From Haloplanus sp. XH21 (GTDB taxonomy: Archaea > Halobacteriota > Halobacteria > Halobacteriales > Haloferacaceae), in NCBI RefSeq assembly GCF_023276355.1, contig NZ_JALLPL010000001.1, positions 1,612,001 through 1,676,000 on the forward strand: DNA of 64,000 nucleotides, read 5' to 3'. A program made the translations under genes and the position numbers. Below, one piece after another: positions 15,431-23,974 of this stretch. Positions within the stretch are counted from its first letter, which is position 1. Each line of letters starts with the position of its first letter. The notes under the pieces were generated by a model that saw only the letters and a program-made list of their open reading frames with translations, did no database searches and was not told where the DNA came from.

Positions 15431-16612
15431 ATGCTCTCTCTCGCGCTCGCCGGGAAACCGAACGCGGGCAAATCCACCCTCTATCGCGCCGCGACGCGGG
15501 CGGAGGTCGACGTGGCGAACTATCCGTTCACGACCATCGACGCTAACCGCGGGGTGACCCACGCCCGCACCGACTGTCCTTGTCTCGCGCTCGACGAGCG
15601 GTGTGGCAACGAGCGCTGTCACGACGGCAAGCGCTACGTCCCCGTCCAACTGCTCGATGTCGCCGGGTTGGTTCCTGGCGCCCACGAGGGGAAGGGCCTC
15701 GGCAACCAGTTCCTCGACGAACTCACCAACGCCGACGCCATCCTCAACGTGGTCGACGCCTCCGGCGGCACGAACGCCGAGGGCGAACCCGTCGAGGTGG
15801 GCACCTACGACCCCGTGGAGGAGGTGGACTTCATCGAACGCGAGATGGACCAGTGGCTCGCGGGCATCATCGACCGTAACTGGGAGTCCGTCGAGCGCAA
15901 GTCACGCTCCCCCGATTTCGACATCGACGAGGCGCTGACGGACATGCTCACCGGCTTCGGCGCCACTGTCGCCGACGTGGCCGCCAGCCTCCGCGAACTG
16001 AACTACCCCGAGGACCCCATGCAGTGGACCGACGACCACCGGGCCGACCTCGCCCGCAAGATCCGGGCACGCACCAAACCCCTCGTCGTCGTCGCCAACA
16101 AGGCCGACATCGCCCCACCGGAGAACATCGAGCGCCTGCGCGCAACGGACAAGCCCGTCATCCCCGCGACGGCGGACGGCGAACTCGCCTTGCGGACCGC
16201 GAGCGAGGCCGGCGCCGTCGACTACGACCCGGGCGACCCGGACTTCGACATCGTCGGCGACATCACCGACTCCCAGCGCGAGGGACTCCAGCGTATCCGC
16301 GAGGTGATGGCCGACCACGGCGGCACCGGGATTCAGGAGGCCATCGACACCGCCGTCTACGACCTGCTCGACCAAATCACGGTCTTTCCCGTCCAGAACG
16401 AAACTCGATGGACCGACGGGAGCGGGAACGTCCTGCCTGACGCGGTGTTGTTGCCGAGCGGGTCGACGCCGCCGGACCTGGCGTACGCTATCCACTCCGA
16501 CATCGGCGAAGGGTATCTCCACGCCGTCGACGCCCGTAGCGACCGCCGCATCGGCGAGGATCACGAACTCGAGGAGGGAGACGTGATCAAAATCGTCAGC
16601 ACGGCGCGATAG
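15431..16612 (+). CDS. ychF: YchF/OLA1-family P-loop GTPase/ATPase
   Basis: Obg-related translation-associated NTPase of 393 aa. The P-loop GKPNAGKST is at residues 8-16, a G3-like [14 protein letters not shown] near 78, NKAD near 222, and a C-terminal TGS-like region (VFPVQNE... to EEGDVIKIV). Length and order match archaeal YchF. The family binds ATP or GTP and associates with ribosomes. A TATA-like AAGTAAATT lies 28 nt upstream of the start. Confidence 0.93.
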   Translation: MLSLALAGKPNAGKSTLYRAATRAEVDVANYPFTTIDANRGVTHARTDCPCLALDERCGNERCHDGKRYVPVQLLDVAGLVPGAHEGKGLGNQFLDELTNADAILNVVDASGGTNAEGEPVEVGTYDPVEEVDFIEREMDQWLAGIIDRNWESVERKSRSPDFDIDEALTDMLTGFGATVADVAASLRELNYPEDPMQWTDDHRADLARKIRARTKPLVVVANKADIAPPENIERLRATDKPVIPATADGELALRTASEAGAVDYDPGDPDFDIVGDITDSQREGLQRIREVMADHGGTGIQEAIDTAVYDLLDQITVFPVQNETRWTDGSGNVLPDAVLLPSGSTPPDLAYAIHSDIGEGYLHAVDARSDRRIGEDHELEEGDVIKIVSTAR

Positions 16613-16854
16613 GAGGGGCTATCCGAATCGTCAGCGGGGAGATAAACTCACGGCGCGTGGATAGTTTAACGTAGCGTTCACGCCAGTGACACGAGTTTAT
16701 TTGCGTTTATTCCCTCACTCAAGGCGCGCGCCGAGGTCGAAGTGCATCCGGCTACGGTCCCAAGGGCGGCAGCACCGAGCGCCGCGACGAAGCGGCGTCT
16801 GGAGGGGATGGTGTGAGGTGGGTGTGTCGCCCGAAAATCGTTGGGCTGGGGTAG
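16613..16854. other. 242-bp intergenic space between convergent genes
   Basis: This is the one long gap between convergent genes in the window, lying between the YchF stop and the aminotransferase stop. It contains AT-rich promoter-like sequence (GTTTATTTGCGTTTATT, about 16695-16711) followed by GC-rich, structure-prone sequence with GGCGCGCGCC-like self-complementarity. I find no convincing protein or tRNA. A small non-coding RNA is possible but not shown. Confidence 0.3.
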
Positions 16855-17976
16855 TCAGCGCAGGTCGGTCACGACGCCGTCCATCACGTCCAGCGCCTCC
16901 CGCAGGGTGTCAGTGTCGGTGGCGTAGGAGATGCGGGCGTGGCCGGCACCGTTGGCGCCGAAGGCCTCGCCGGGGACGACGATGACGCCCCGTTCGAGAC
17001 AGGCGTCGACGAACCCGTCGGGGACCCGCGGCATCGCGTAGAACGCTCCCTCCGGCGTGGGCACGTCGAGGCCCATCTCGTCGAAGCGGTCCAGCAGGAG
17101 GTCACGCCGCCGTTCGAACGTCTCGGCCATCTCGTCGACGACATCTTGGGGTCCCGTCAGCGCCGCCTCGGCCGCGTACTGGGCGGGCGCCGAGGCGCAG
17201 GCCTGGATGTACTGGTGGACGCGGAGCATTCGCTCGATGCGCCGGGTGGAGGCGGTGACCCATCCCAGCCGCCAGCCCGTCATCGAGTACGTCTTCGAAC
17301 AGCCGTTGACGACGACGACGCTGTCGGTGTCGGCGTACGTCATCGGCGAGTGGTGCTCGCCGTCGAAGACGAAGCCCTCGTACACCTCGTCGGAGACACA
17401 GATCACGTCGTATGCGTCGGCGATGCGGGCGAACTCCCGCACGTCCGACTCGGTCGAGACGGCGCCGGTGGGGTTGCCGGGGCTGTTGACGATGAACGCG
17501 GCCGTCTCGTCAGTGATGGCCGCTTCGACGGCCTCGGGATCGAGCGTCAGGTCCTCGCGCAGCGGGACCGGGACGGGCGTCCCGCCGGTGAGTTTCGTCA
17601 GCGCGTCGTAGGAGACGAAGCCGGGGTCGGGGACGAGGACTTCCTCGTCGGCGTCGACGTGGGCTTCGAGGGCGAGGTGGAGCGCTTCGCTCCCGCCAGC
17701 CGTCGCGATGACGTCGCCGGGGTCGACATCGACGCCCTGGTCGCGGGCGTGTTTCGCCGCGATGGCCTCCCGCAGCGGGCGAACCCCCTTGTTTTCGGTG
17801 TAGGCGTCGGCGTCGCCGGCCTCGATGGCGTCGACCGCCGCGCTGCGGGCGTGGGCCGGCGCCGGGAAATCCGGCTGGCCGAGGCCGAGGTTGATGGCGT
17901 CCTCGCCGGCCGCCTCGAACACCTCGCGGATGCCACTGATCGAAATCGATTCGACGCGCTGGGCGAACTCGGACAT
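16855..17976 (-). CDS. PLP-dependent aminotransferase, class I/II (aspartate aminotransferase-like)
   Basis: Fold-type I aminotransferase of 373 aa. The PLP-binding lysine is K228 in NGCSKTYSMTGWRLGW; SPGNPTG (165-171), DEVYEGF (196-202) and the late FGANGAGHARISYA arginine region are all present. It probably interconverts an amino acid and 2-oxo acid; the exact substrate (Asp, aromatic, Ala) cannot be told. A rev-strand TATA-like CCTATGCC lies about 27 nt before the start. It is monocistronic by spacing. Confidence 0.9.
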   Translation of the reverse strand: MSEFAQRVESISISGIREVFEAAGEDAINLGLGQPDFPAPAHARSAAVDAIEAGDADAYTENKGVRPLREAIAAKHARDQGVDVDPGDVIATAGGSEALHLALEAHVDADEEVLVPDPGFVSYDALTKLTGGTPVPVPLREDLTLDPEAVEAAITDETAAFIVNSPGNPTGAVSTESDVREFARIADAYDVICVSDEVYEGFVFDGEHHSPMTYADTDSVVVVNGCSKTYSMTGWRLGWVTASTRRIERMLRVHQYIQACASAPAQYAAEAALTGPQDVVDEMAETFERRRDLLLDRFDEMGLDVPTPEGAFYAMPRVPDGFVDACLERGVIVVPGEAFGANGAGHARISYATDTDTLREALDVMDGVVTDLR

Positions 17977-18026
17977 GTGCTACCACCGGTCCGCGCCCGG
18001 CATAGGTGTTCCCGTCTCGTATCACG

Positions 18027-18191
18027 CTACTCGTCGCCCTCGTAGGCGTCGCGCAGGTCGGACACGTGGTCGCCGAGTCGCGACAGCGCCGCGTCGGCGT
18101 CGATGTAGCCGTCGTCGTACTCGTCGTAGACGCGTTCGGCGACATCGAGAAACGCCGCCACCTCGTCTTCGAGTTCGTCGTCGGATGCCAT
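18027..18191 (-). CDS. Small acidic helical protein, 54 aa
   Basis: Small acidic protein (MASDDELEDE... YEGDE) likely to be mostly helical, with no recognised domain. The start at 18191 is supported by a TATA-like sequence on the reverse strand (18214-18220), 26 nt away. That same box appears to serve the divergent helicase gene. Confidence 0.65.
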   Translation of the reverse strand: MASDDELEDEVAAFLDVAERVYDEYDDGYIDADAALSRLGDHVSDLRDAYEGDE

Positions 18192-18212
18192 GTTCGGCCC
18201 CGGGGACGGAGG

Positions 18213-18221
18213 GCATATAGT
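18213..18221. promoter_or_regulatory. Shared bidirectional TATA box
   Basis: CATATAG (18214-18220) is centred 26-27 nt from both the ATG of the 54-aa gene (reverse strand, 18191) and the GTG of the helicase (forward strand, 18244). No other TATA-like sequence lies in the 52-bp gap. One box may direct two leaderless transcripts. Confidence 0.5.
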
Positions 18222-18243
18222 TCCACCCCTCCAACGTGGCTGC

Positions 18244-19593
18244 GTGACCCTCGTCTGCCGGTTCGAGGACGGCACGATACGACTCGACGGCGACAGCGAC
18301 GCGCTGGACCCGGACGCGCTCCCCGGCGTGACCGTCGACGACCGCGGCAAAACGCTTCGGGCGCCTGCCTATCGGTACGGCGAACTCCGCGCCGCTCTCG
18401 ACGAGGCCGGCGTCGACTACACCGACCGCGTTCTCGCCCTGCCGACGCTTGCTCTTTCGACTTCCTACGACCTTCGTGACTACCAGACGGCGGCCCTCGA
18501 CGCCTGGCGGGCGAACGACCGTCGAGGCGTCCTCGAACTCCCCACCGGGAGCGGCAAGACCGTCATCGCCATCGGCGCGATGGCGGCGCTCGCGACACCG
18601 ACGCTGGTCGTCGTCCCGACGGTCGACCTCCTGACGCAGTGGCGACGCGAACTCGAAACGGAGTTCGACGTGCCGGTCGGCCAACTCGGCGGCGGCGAGC
18701 AGACGCTCGAACCGCTCACCGTGTCGACCTACGACTCCGCATATCTCCGCGCCGAGGACATCGGCGACCGGTTCGGGTTCGTCGTCTTCGACGAAGTCCA
18801 CCACTTGGGCGGCGAGGGCTACCGCGACGTGGCGCGCCTGCTCGCCGCCCCCGCCCGCCTCGGTTTGACCGCGACGTTCGAGCGCCCCGACGGCGCCCAC
18901 GCCGTCGTCGAGGACCTCGTGGGGCCGGTGGTGTACGACCGTTCGGTCGACGACCTGGCCGGCGACCACCTCGCCGACTACGAGCTCCGGCAAGTGGACG
19001 TGGAACTCACGCCGGCGGAGCGCGAGGCCTACGACGAGGCCCAGGGCACCTTCGTTGACTACCTCAAGACATCGGGACTGTCACTCGACAGCGGGAGCGA
19101 CTACCAGGAGCTCGTCAAGCGGTCGGGGCGCGACCCGCAGGCACGGGAGGCGCTCCTGGCCAAACAGGAGGCCCGCGAAATCATGATGAACGCCGACGGG
19201 AAAGTCGACGCCCTCGCGCGGATCCTGGACCGCCACCGCGGCGACCGGTGTCTCGTCTTCACCGCGCACACGGACCTCGTCTACCGCCTCTCCGAGCGCT
19301 TCCTCATGCCCGCCATCACGGGCGAGACGGGGACCGACGAGCGCCGATCCATCCTGGACCGGTTCCGCGAGGGGACGTACACCCGCGTCGTCGCCGCGAA
19401 CGTGCTCAACGAAGGGGTGGACGTGCCGGACGCGAACGTCGGCGTCGTCCTCTCGGGGAGCGGGAGCGAACGCGAGTTCACCCAGCGTCTCGGGCGGATC
19501 CTCCGTCCCAAATCCGACGGCGGGAGCGCCATCCTCTACGAAGTCGTGAGCGTCGACACCGCCGAGGAGCGGGTGGCCGATCGGCGACGCTAG
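18244..19593 (+). CDS. XPB/Rad25-like superfamily 2 DNA helicase
   Basis: Helicase of 449 aa. An N-terminal damage-recognition-like segment precedes the SF2 motor: Walker A PTGSGKT (residues 100-106), motif II DEVH (183-186), motif III LTATFER, and C-terminal motifs ending QRLGRILRPK. DEVH plus the N-terminal domain point to the archaeal XPB group. The gene encoding Bax1, the XPB nuclease partner, lies 620 bp downstream. The GTG start is chosen because a TATA box lies 27 nt upstream; an ATG 54 nt earlier would overlap the divergent gene. Its stop overlaps the lipoprotein stop by CTAG. Confidence 0.88.
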   Translation: MTLVCRFEDGTIRLDGDSDALDPDALPGVTVDDRGKTLRAPAYRYGELRAALDEAGVDYTDRVLALPTLALSTSYDLRDYQTAALDAWRANDRRGVLELPTGSGKTVIAIGAMAALATPTLVVVPTVDLLTQWRRELETEFDVPVGQLGGGEQTLEPLTVSTYDSAYLRAEDIGDRFGFVVFDEVHHLGGEGYRDVARLLAAPARLGLTATFERPDGAHAVVEDLVGPVVYDRSVDDLAGDHLADYELRQVDVELTPAEREAYDEAQGTFVDYLKTSGLSLDSGSDYQELVKRSGRDPQAREALLAKQEAREIMMNADGKVDALARILDRHRGDRCLVFTAHTDLVYRLSERFLMPAITGETGTDERRSILDRFREGTYTRVVAANVLNEGVDVPDANVGVVLSGSGSEREFTQRLGRILRPKSDGGSAILYEVVSVDTAEERVADRRR

Positions 19594-19976
19594 CTGAGTT
19601 GCGAGCCGAGCGAGCCGCCATTGGCGAAGTCGGCGTAGGCCACGGATTCGAACACCAGAACCACCTCTCGCTCGTCGTCCGCGGGCACCGTCACGTCCCG
19701 ACGCTGCGTCGTCCGGGTCTCCCCGACGGTGACGCGGATTCGGAGCGTCCGGGTCCGTTCCGCCTCGGAGCGGTTCGTGACCGTCGCCAGCACCCGCAGG
19801 TGACCCTCGGCGGCTTCCTCGACGTTCAGGTCGGTGACGGACATGGACCCCTCGCCAGACGCCGTCGGTTCGCCGGGGGTCGGCGGCGTTCGGGGCCCCG
19901 TCGCCGACCGAGTGGTACAGCCAGCGAGTGCCGCGATGCCGGTGAGGACCGCCGAAAGCGCGCCACGCCGGTTCAT
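19590..19976 (-). CDS. Predicted lipoprotein with beta-rich (FxLYD-like) domain
   Basis: Secreted lipoprotein of 128 aa: MNRRGALSAVLTG signal and lipobox LAGC (about residues 15-18), a Thr/Pro/Gly-rich linker, then a beta-rich domain starting VTDLNVEEA with VTNRSE and ending near VLVFESVAY, resembling FxLYD-type domains. No enzymatic motif is visible. It sits between the XPB helicase and Bax1 genes in the opposite orientation, separated from Bax1 by two palindromic repeats, so it looks like an insertion into that operon. Confidence 0.7.
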   Translation of the reverse strand: MNRRGALSAVLTGIAALAGCTTRSATGPRTPPTPGEPTASGEGSMSVTDLNVEEAAEGHLRVLATVTNRSEAERTRTLRIRVTVGETRTTQRRDVTVPADDEREVVLVFESVAYADFANGGSLGSQLS

Positions 19977-20024
19977 ACGCCCACCCATCCCGCCGACGGA
20001 CAAGAGCGTTGCCCTCCCGCCTTC

Positions 20025-20107
20025 CTTTATAGGAATTCTCGTAACTGTCCAGAGATTCTCGCGGACCGTATCCGCGTGAATCTCTGACGACTTCCAATAA
20101 ACCATAG
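20025..20107. repeat. Dispersed palindromic element, copy A
   Basis: The inner stem pairs CAGAGATTC (20050-20058) with GAATCTCTG (20078-20086) and continues inward CGCGGA/TCCGCG. The flanks are CTCGTAACTG on the left and GACTTCCAATAAACC on the right. The same flanks recur in other copies. It lies between the lipoprotein start and Bax1 and directly abuts copy B. Confidence 0.75.
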
Positions 20108-20192
20108 TATAGTCGCGTTTGGAACTGTTTGCACACCGGATCGCGTACTGTCTGGCGATCCGGTGTGCGGTGACTTACAAAGGCTACTATAG
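20108..20192. repeat. Dispersed palindromic element, copy B
   Basis: A perfect 14-bp stem GCACACCGGATCGC (20131-20144) / GCGATCCGGTGTGC (20155-20168) is flanked by GGAACTGTT and TGACTTACAAAGG. The stem sequence is unrelated to copy A but pairing is complete. Its right outer arm contains ACTATAG, placed about 27 nt before the Bax1 start, so it may supply that gene's TATA box. Confidence 0.7.
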
Positions 20193-20215
20193 TCTCTCGG
20201 CCCCGAGTGACGGCT

Positions 20216-21751
20216 ATGCTGACGAAAGACCTCCTCCGGGTGTCGCGGGCGGGCGGAGGGTATCACCCGCAGTTTGCCGAGCGCGAACACCGGCCGCTGG
20301 CCGCCCGCGTCATCGGAACGTTCGCGGATCACGTCGGGCAACCACGGGCCGACCTGGAGGCGGCGCTCGCGGCCCTCGAACCCGAGGCCGGTCACTTCAA
20401 ACTCGTGCGCGGGTTCGCGGCGCTGTGTGAGCGTGACGCGGCCTTCGAGACGCAGGCCGCGGTCCCGCCGGAACGCGCCCGCCGTGTCGCGTTCGAGGCC
20501 GCCGAGTCGGTGGGCGTCGTCACCGAATCAGACCGTGACCGCGCGCTCGCCCGCGCGACCGACCGTCTCGGCCTCGACGGCGAGACCGACGCCGTCGACG
20601 ATTCGCTCTACGCCGACCGGGAGGCGCGACAGATCCTCGTCGACTTCGCCCCCCGGTGGAGTCCGGACGAACTCCTCGAACAGTACGACCTGTCGCTCGC
20701 CCAGACCGCGCTGTTCGACGCCGTCGAAGTGCGCATTCGGAGTTCGGAACCCAAGGCGCTGGTGTCGGCAGTCAAACGTCTCGGCCTTATGTACGAGGTG
20801 CGCCGCGCCGAGGGGGAGACCCGCGAGGTGGTCGTCACGGGGCCCGATCACCTGTTTCGGCGCACCCGCCGCTACGGCACCGCCTTCGCCCGGCTGCTTC
20901 GCTCGGTCGCCAAGACGGCGTCGTGGCGCCTCGAAGCCACCGTCGACGACCGCGGCACCGAACGCGAACTCGTCCTCACCCAGGACGACGTGAGCGTCCC
21001 CGGGGTCGACCCCGTGGCCGAACCCACCTACGACAGCGGCGTCGAACGGGAGTTCGCCGCCCGGTTTTCCGCGCTCGACCTGGACTGGACGCTGATCCGC
21101 GAACCCGAACCCCTGGCGGCGGGCGCGAGCGTCATGATCCCCGATTTCGCCTTCGAGTACCGGCCAGCCGGGACCGACACCGACGCGCCCGCCTTCCGGG
21201 TGTACTTCGAAATCGCCGGGTTCTGGACGCCGGAGTACGTCGAGTCGAAACTCGCGAAACTCGAGGACGTGGACGACGAGACGCTGCTCGTCGCCGTCGA
21301 CGCCTCGCTCGGCGTCGGCGACGAGATCGAGGCGCGCGACCACCGCGCCATCACCTACGAGCGATCGGTCCGCGTGAAAGACATCGTCGACGCGCTCCGG
21401 ACGTACGAACGCGAGCTGGTGGCCGACGCCGCCGGGGAACTGCCCGACGAACTCGTACCCGAGGCCGACGTCGTCTCGCTGGACGACTTGGCGGCCGAGC
21501 ACGGCGTGAGCGTCGACGCCCTCGAAGCGGTGACGTTTCCGGAGCACGACCGCGTGGGGCGGACGCTCGTCCGTCCGGCGGTGCTCGACGCACTCGCCGA
21601 CCGCCTCGACGCCGGCCAGACCCTCGACGAGGCCGAAGCGATCCTCGACGACTACGGCCTCGGCGACACGAGCGCCGTCCTCTCGCGGGTGGGACTCCGT
21701 GTGTCGTGGGAGGGGCTGAGCGGCGGGACGCTCCGAGAGCGGGACGGCTGA
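20216..21751 (+). CDS. bax1: Bax1 (DUF790) nuclease, partner of XPB
   Basis: Protein of 511 aa of the DUF790/Bax1 family. It opens with LTKDLLRVSR, a family hallmark, and has a PD-(D/E)xK-like nuclease core around VMIPDFAFEY and YFEIAGFWTPEYVESKL (Asp, Glu, Lys). In archaea Bax1 forms a complex with XPB and cuts DNA at bubble structures in nucleotide excision repair. The C-terminal half is acidic and helical. The ATG at 20216 is chosen because ACTATAG lies about 27 nt upstream; GTG 20207 is in frame. It is normally next to xpb; here an inverted lipoprotein gene and repeats separate them. Confidence 0.88.
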   Translation: MLTKDLLRVSRAGGGYHPQFAEREHRPLAARVIGTFADHVGQPRADLEAALAALEPEAGHFKLVRGFAALCERDAAFETQAAVPPERARRVAFEAAESVGVVTESDRDRALARATDRLGLDGETDAVDDSLYADREARQILVDFAPRWSPDELLEQYDLSLAQTALFDAVEVRIRSSEPKALVSAVKRLGLMYEVRRAEGETREVVVTGPDHLFRRTRRYGTAFARLLRSVAKTASWRLEATVDDRGTERELVLTQDDVSVPGVDPVAEPTYDSGVEREFAARFSALDLDWTLIREPEPLAAGASVMIPDFAFEYRPAGTDTDAPAFRVYFEIAGFWTPEYVESKLAKLEDVDDETLLVAVDASLGVGDEIEARDHRAITYERSVRVKDIVDALRTYERELVADAAGELPDELVPEADVVSLDDLAAEHGVSVDALEAVTFPEHDRVGRTLVRPAVLDALADRLDAGQTLDEAEAILDDYGLGDTSAVLSRVGLRVSWEGLSGGTLRERDG

Positions 21752-22966
21752 TCAGCCCTCGCCTCCGGCCGCCGGCCAGAGCCGGTCCACGAACCGATTG
21801 AGTCCGTCGGCGTTGCGCATGAGCACCGTCCCGAGGATGCTCGTCAGGAGGACGTAGCCGACGGTAAAGGCTGGAATCGTCTCGCGGAGCGCCGGCGTCG
21901 TGCCAGCCGTCACCAGGAACGCCGCGATGACGAGCGAGAACTCCCCGCGCGGAGTGAGGGCACACCCCATTCGGATGGACCGCCGGCGGTCCAGTCCGTA
22001 CGCCCGCCCGGAGAGGAAGCCACTCACCAACTGGCCGACGGTGGTGACGATGACCGCGGCGACGACGAAGCCGAGCGCGCCGGCGAGCAGCGCCGGGTTC
22101 GTCTGGAGACCGATGAGGAAGAAGAACATCGCGGCGAAGAGGTCGCGACTGGGGGCGATGAGTCGCTGGATGCGGTCGGTGTGCTGCGTTCGGCCGAAGG
22201 CCGTCCCCACCAGAAAGGCGGCGACGGCCTCGCTCACGCCGACCATGAGTCCTGCACCGGCGACGAGGGCGCCCACGCCGAGGACGCCGACCAGGAATAT
22301 CTCGGAGGACTCCGTCCCGAACAGGCGGTCGAGCACGCTAGCACCGTAGTACGCGGCGGCGAGCAGGGCGACGAGGAAGAGCAGCGACCGGCCGATGGAG
22401 AGGGCGACGGTCGAGAGGTCGGTGCCGCCGAGCAGGAAGACCGATAGCAGGGCGAAGCCGAGTGCCGTGAGGATGTCTTCGATGACGATGACGCCGAGGA
22501 TGGCCTGGCTCTCGGGACCGGCGATCCATCCGAGGTCGGTGAGCGATTTGGCGATGATGACCGTCGAGGAGTTGAAGACGATGAGCGCGATGAACGCGGC
22601 TTCGAGCCAGGTGAATCCGAACGCGAGACCGAGGACGAGACCGAGCGGGAGGCTGATCCCGACATCGGCCGCGCCGGCACGGAGGAACTGGATCCGGTTC
22701 GAGAACAGTTGTTCGAGGCTGAGTTCGAGGCCGACGAAAAACAGGAGGAGGACGACGCCGAGTTCGGCGAGCAACCGCACGGTGTCGGGGTTGTCGACGA
22801 GCGTGAGGGAGACGCCGCCCAGCGACGGGGCGAACGGCCCCACGAGGACGCCGACGACGATGTAGGCCGGGATGACGGACTGTTCCAGTCGGAGCGCGAG
22901 CGCACCGGCGGCCGCGAGCAGACAGAGGAACACGCCCGCCGTCACGAGGAGGTTGAGTTCGACCAC
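21752..22966 (-). CDS. Cation:proton antiporter, CPA2/Kef type
   Basis: Integral membrane antiporter of 404 aa with about 12 helices. Motifs typical of CPA2 include LAELGVVLLLFFVGLELSL, the FNSSTVIIAKSL re-entrant helix, and PRGEFSLVIAAF. No TrkA-N regulatory domain follows. It probably exchanges Na+ or K+ for H+. Its stop codon abuts the Bax1 stop (TGA|TCA) with no space. Confidence 0.9.
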   Translation of the reverse strand: MVELNLLVTAGVFLCLLAAAGALALRLEQSVIPAYIVVGVLVGPFAPSLGGVSLTLVDNPDTVRLLAELGVVLLLFFVGLELSLEQLFSNRIQFLRAGAADVGISLPLGLVLGLAFGFTWLEAAFIALIVFNSSTVIIAKSLTDLGWIAGPESQAILGVIVIEDILTALGFALLSVFLLGGTDLSTVALSIGRSLLFLVALLAAAYYGASVLDRLFGTESSEIFLVGVLGVGALVAGAGLMVGVSEAVAAFLVGTAFGRTQHTDRIQRLIAPSRDLFAAMFFFLIGLQTNPALLAGALGFVVAAVIVTTVGQLVSGFLSGRAYGLDRRRSIRMGCALTPRGEFSLVIAAFLVTAGTTPALRETIPAFTVGYVLLTSILGTVLMRNADGLNRFVDRLWPAAGGEG

Positions 22967-23014
22967 CGTTGCCCATCGTCTCGACGGAGAATGATAGGTG
23001 TTTCTGGACCCGTT

Positions 23015-23188
23015 TCACCGCTCCTCGACGAACGTCCGAACTGCCTCGTTGAACGCCGTCGCTTCCTCCCAGAACGGGCAGTGCCCGCTCTCTTCGAAGG
23101 GGACGTGTTCCGCGTCGGGGATCGCGTCTTCCAGCCACGCGCCCACGTCGGTCGGGAAAATGTTGCCCTGTTCGCCGTCGGTGAGTGA
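23015..23188 (-). pseudogene. C-terminal remnant of an alpha/beta hydrolase
   Basis: About 57 codons closely resemble the C-terminal end of an alpha/beta hydrolase: an acid-loop-like IFPTDVGAWLE followed by the catalytic-histidine motif EESGHCPFWEE and a final amphipathic helix. The nucleophile elbow and N-terminal two thirds are missing; upstream sequence is unrelated. It has the right stop codon but no credible own start, so I call it a decayed fragment. Confidence 0.6.
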
Positions 23189-23312
23189 GTTATCCGTGGA
23201 GGTGGGCCGTGGTTCCGCTTCGCCGAAATCGCCCTGACCGAGCGACATTCGACGCTGCACAGGGCTTAGAAACACCCCAAGATCTTTTTCTGAAAAGAGA
23301 CAAGAACGGGCC

Positions 23313-23537
23313 GTGACTGACTCTCCAGACAGTAACGACAGAGCGACTGCTGAAGACGAGACTCCCCATGGCGCACCGGAACCCGAAGAATTCGACGGCC
23401 GCGAGGGAGAGGTCGAGGAGAGTGAACTTCCACCGGAGGCCCGCGACAAGGAGGAGGACCGCTACCACGACGAGTCCGGTGACGCGCGCGAGACCGCGAA
23501 CCCGGACCAGCATCGCGACGAGGAAGAGTACGATTAG
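23313..23537 (+). CDS. Small acidic hydrophilic protein, 74 aa
   Basis: Very acidic, low-complexity protein (MTDSPDSNDR... DEEEYD) with no hydrophobic core, probably disordered. The GTG start at 23313 is supported by a T-rich TATA-like CTTTTT about 27 nt upstream. The composition fits a haloarchaeal coding sequence. No function can be named. Confidence 0.55.
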   Translation: MTDSPDSNDRATAEDETPHGAPEPEEFDGREGEVEESELPPEARDKEEDRYHDESGDARETANPDQHRDEEEYD

Positions 23538-23669
23538 CGGGCCAGGTCGCAGAGGTACACTTGAGGGACGCGTAGCAGCAGGGTGGACACGACTCTGGTA
23601 GAATGCCCATCCACTGACTGCCGAGAAATCCATCGACATCAGTTCCGTGCTTACGGCGAGAGGTGGAGT

Positions 23670-23795
23670 TCAGACGCCAAACCAACGAAGGAAGGCGCCG
23701 AAGAGAGCGACTACCCCCCCGAGGGTGAACGTTCCCGGGAAGGGGATCACGAACAGTACAATCCCGAGGGTCATGACGGCGGTGGACGTTCGCAT
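23670..23795 (-). CDS. Small membrane protein, 41 aa
   Basis: Short ORF encoding MRTSTAVMTLGIVLFVIP, then a Gly/Thr-rich turn and a second hydrophobic stretch ending FLRWFGV: two membrane helices with a glycine hairpin. Short two-helix proteins of this kind are common in haloarchaea. The start is supported only weakly (ACAAACG about 26 nt upstream). The flanks (23538-23669 and 23796-23974) show no other convincing gene. Confidence 0.5.
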   Translation of the reverse strand: MRTSTAVMTLGIVLFVIPFPGTFTLGGVVALFGAFLRWFGV

Positions 23796-23974
23796 CGTGG
23801 TAGTTTCGGGTGCGAGCCGTTTGTGTCTGATGCTCCGAGCGGGCCAACACGACCTCGTGGGTCCGTATTGACGATCCGAACTCACTGAACGAGAGGGATA
23901 TCTGTGTGAGATACGCGCCCTCCATTCAGCACCACCGCTGAGCCCGATCCGCGAATATTCGACCATCCGCTGTC

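Noticed and set aside
21351-21965. 204-codon minus-strand frame over the end of Bax1 and the antiporter gene
   Set aside because: Arg/Pro-rich shadow crossing the stop-to-stop junction of two firm genes.
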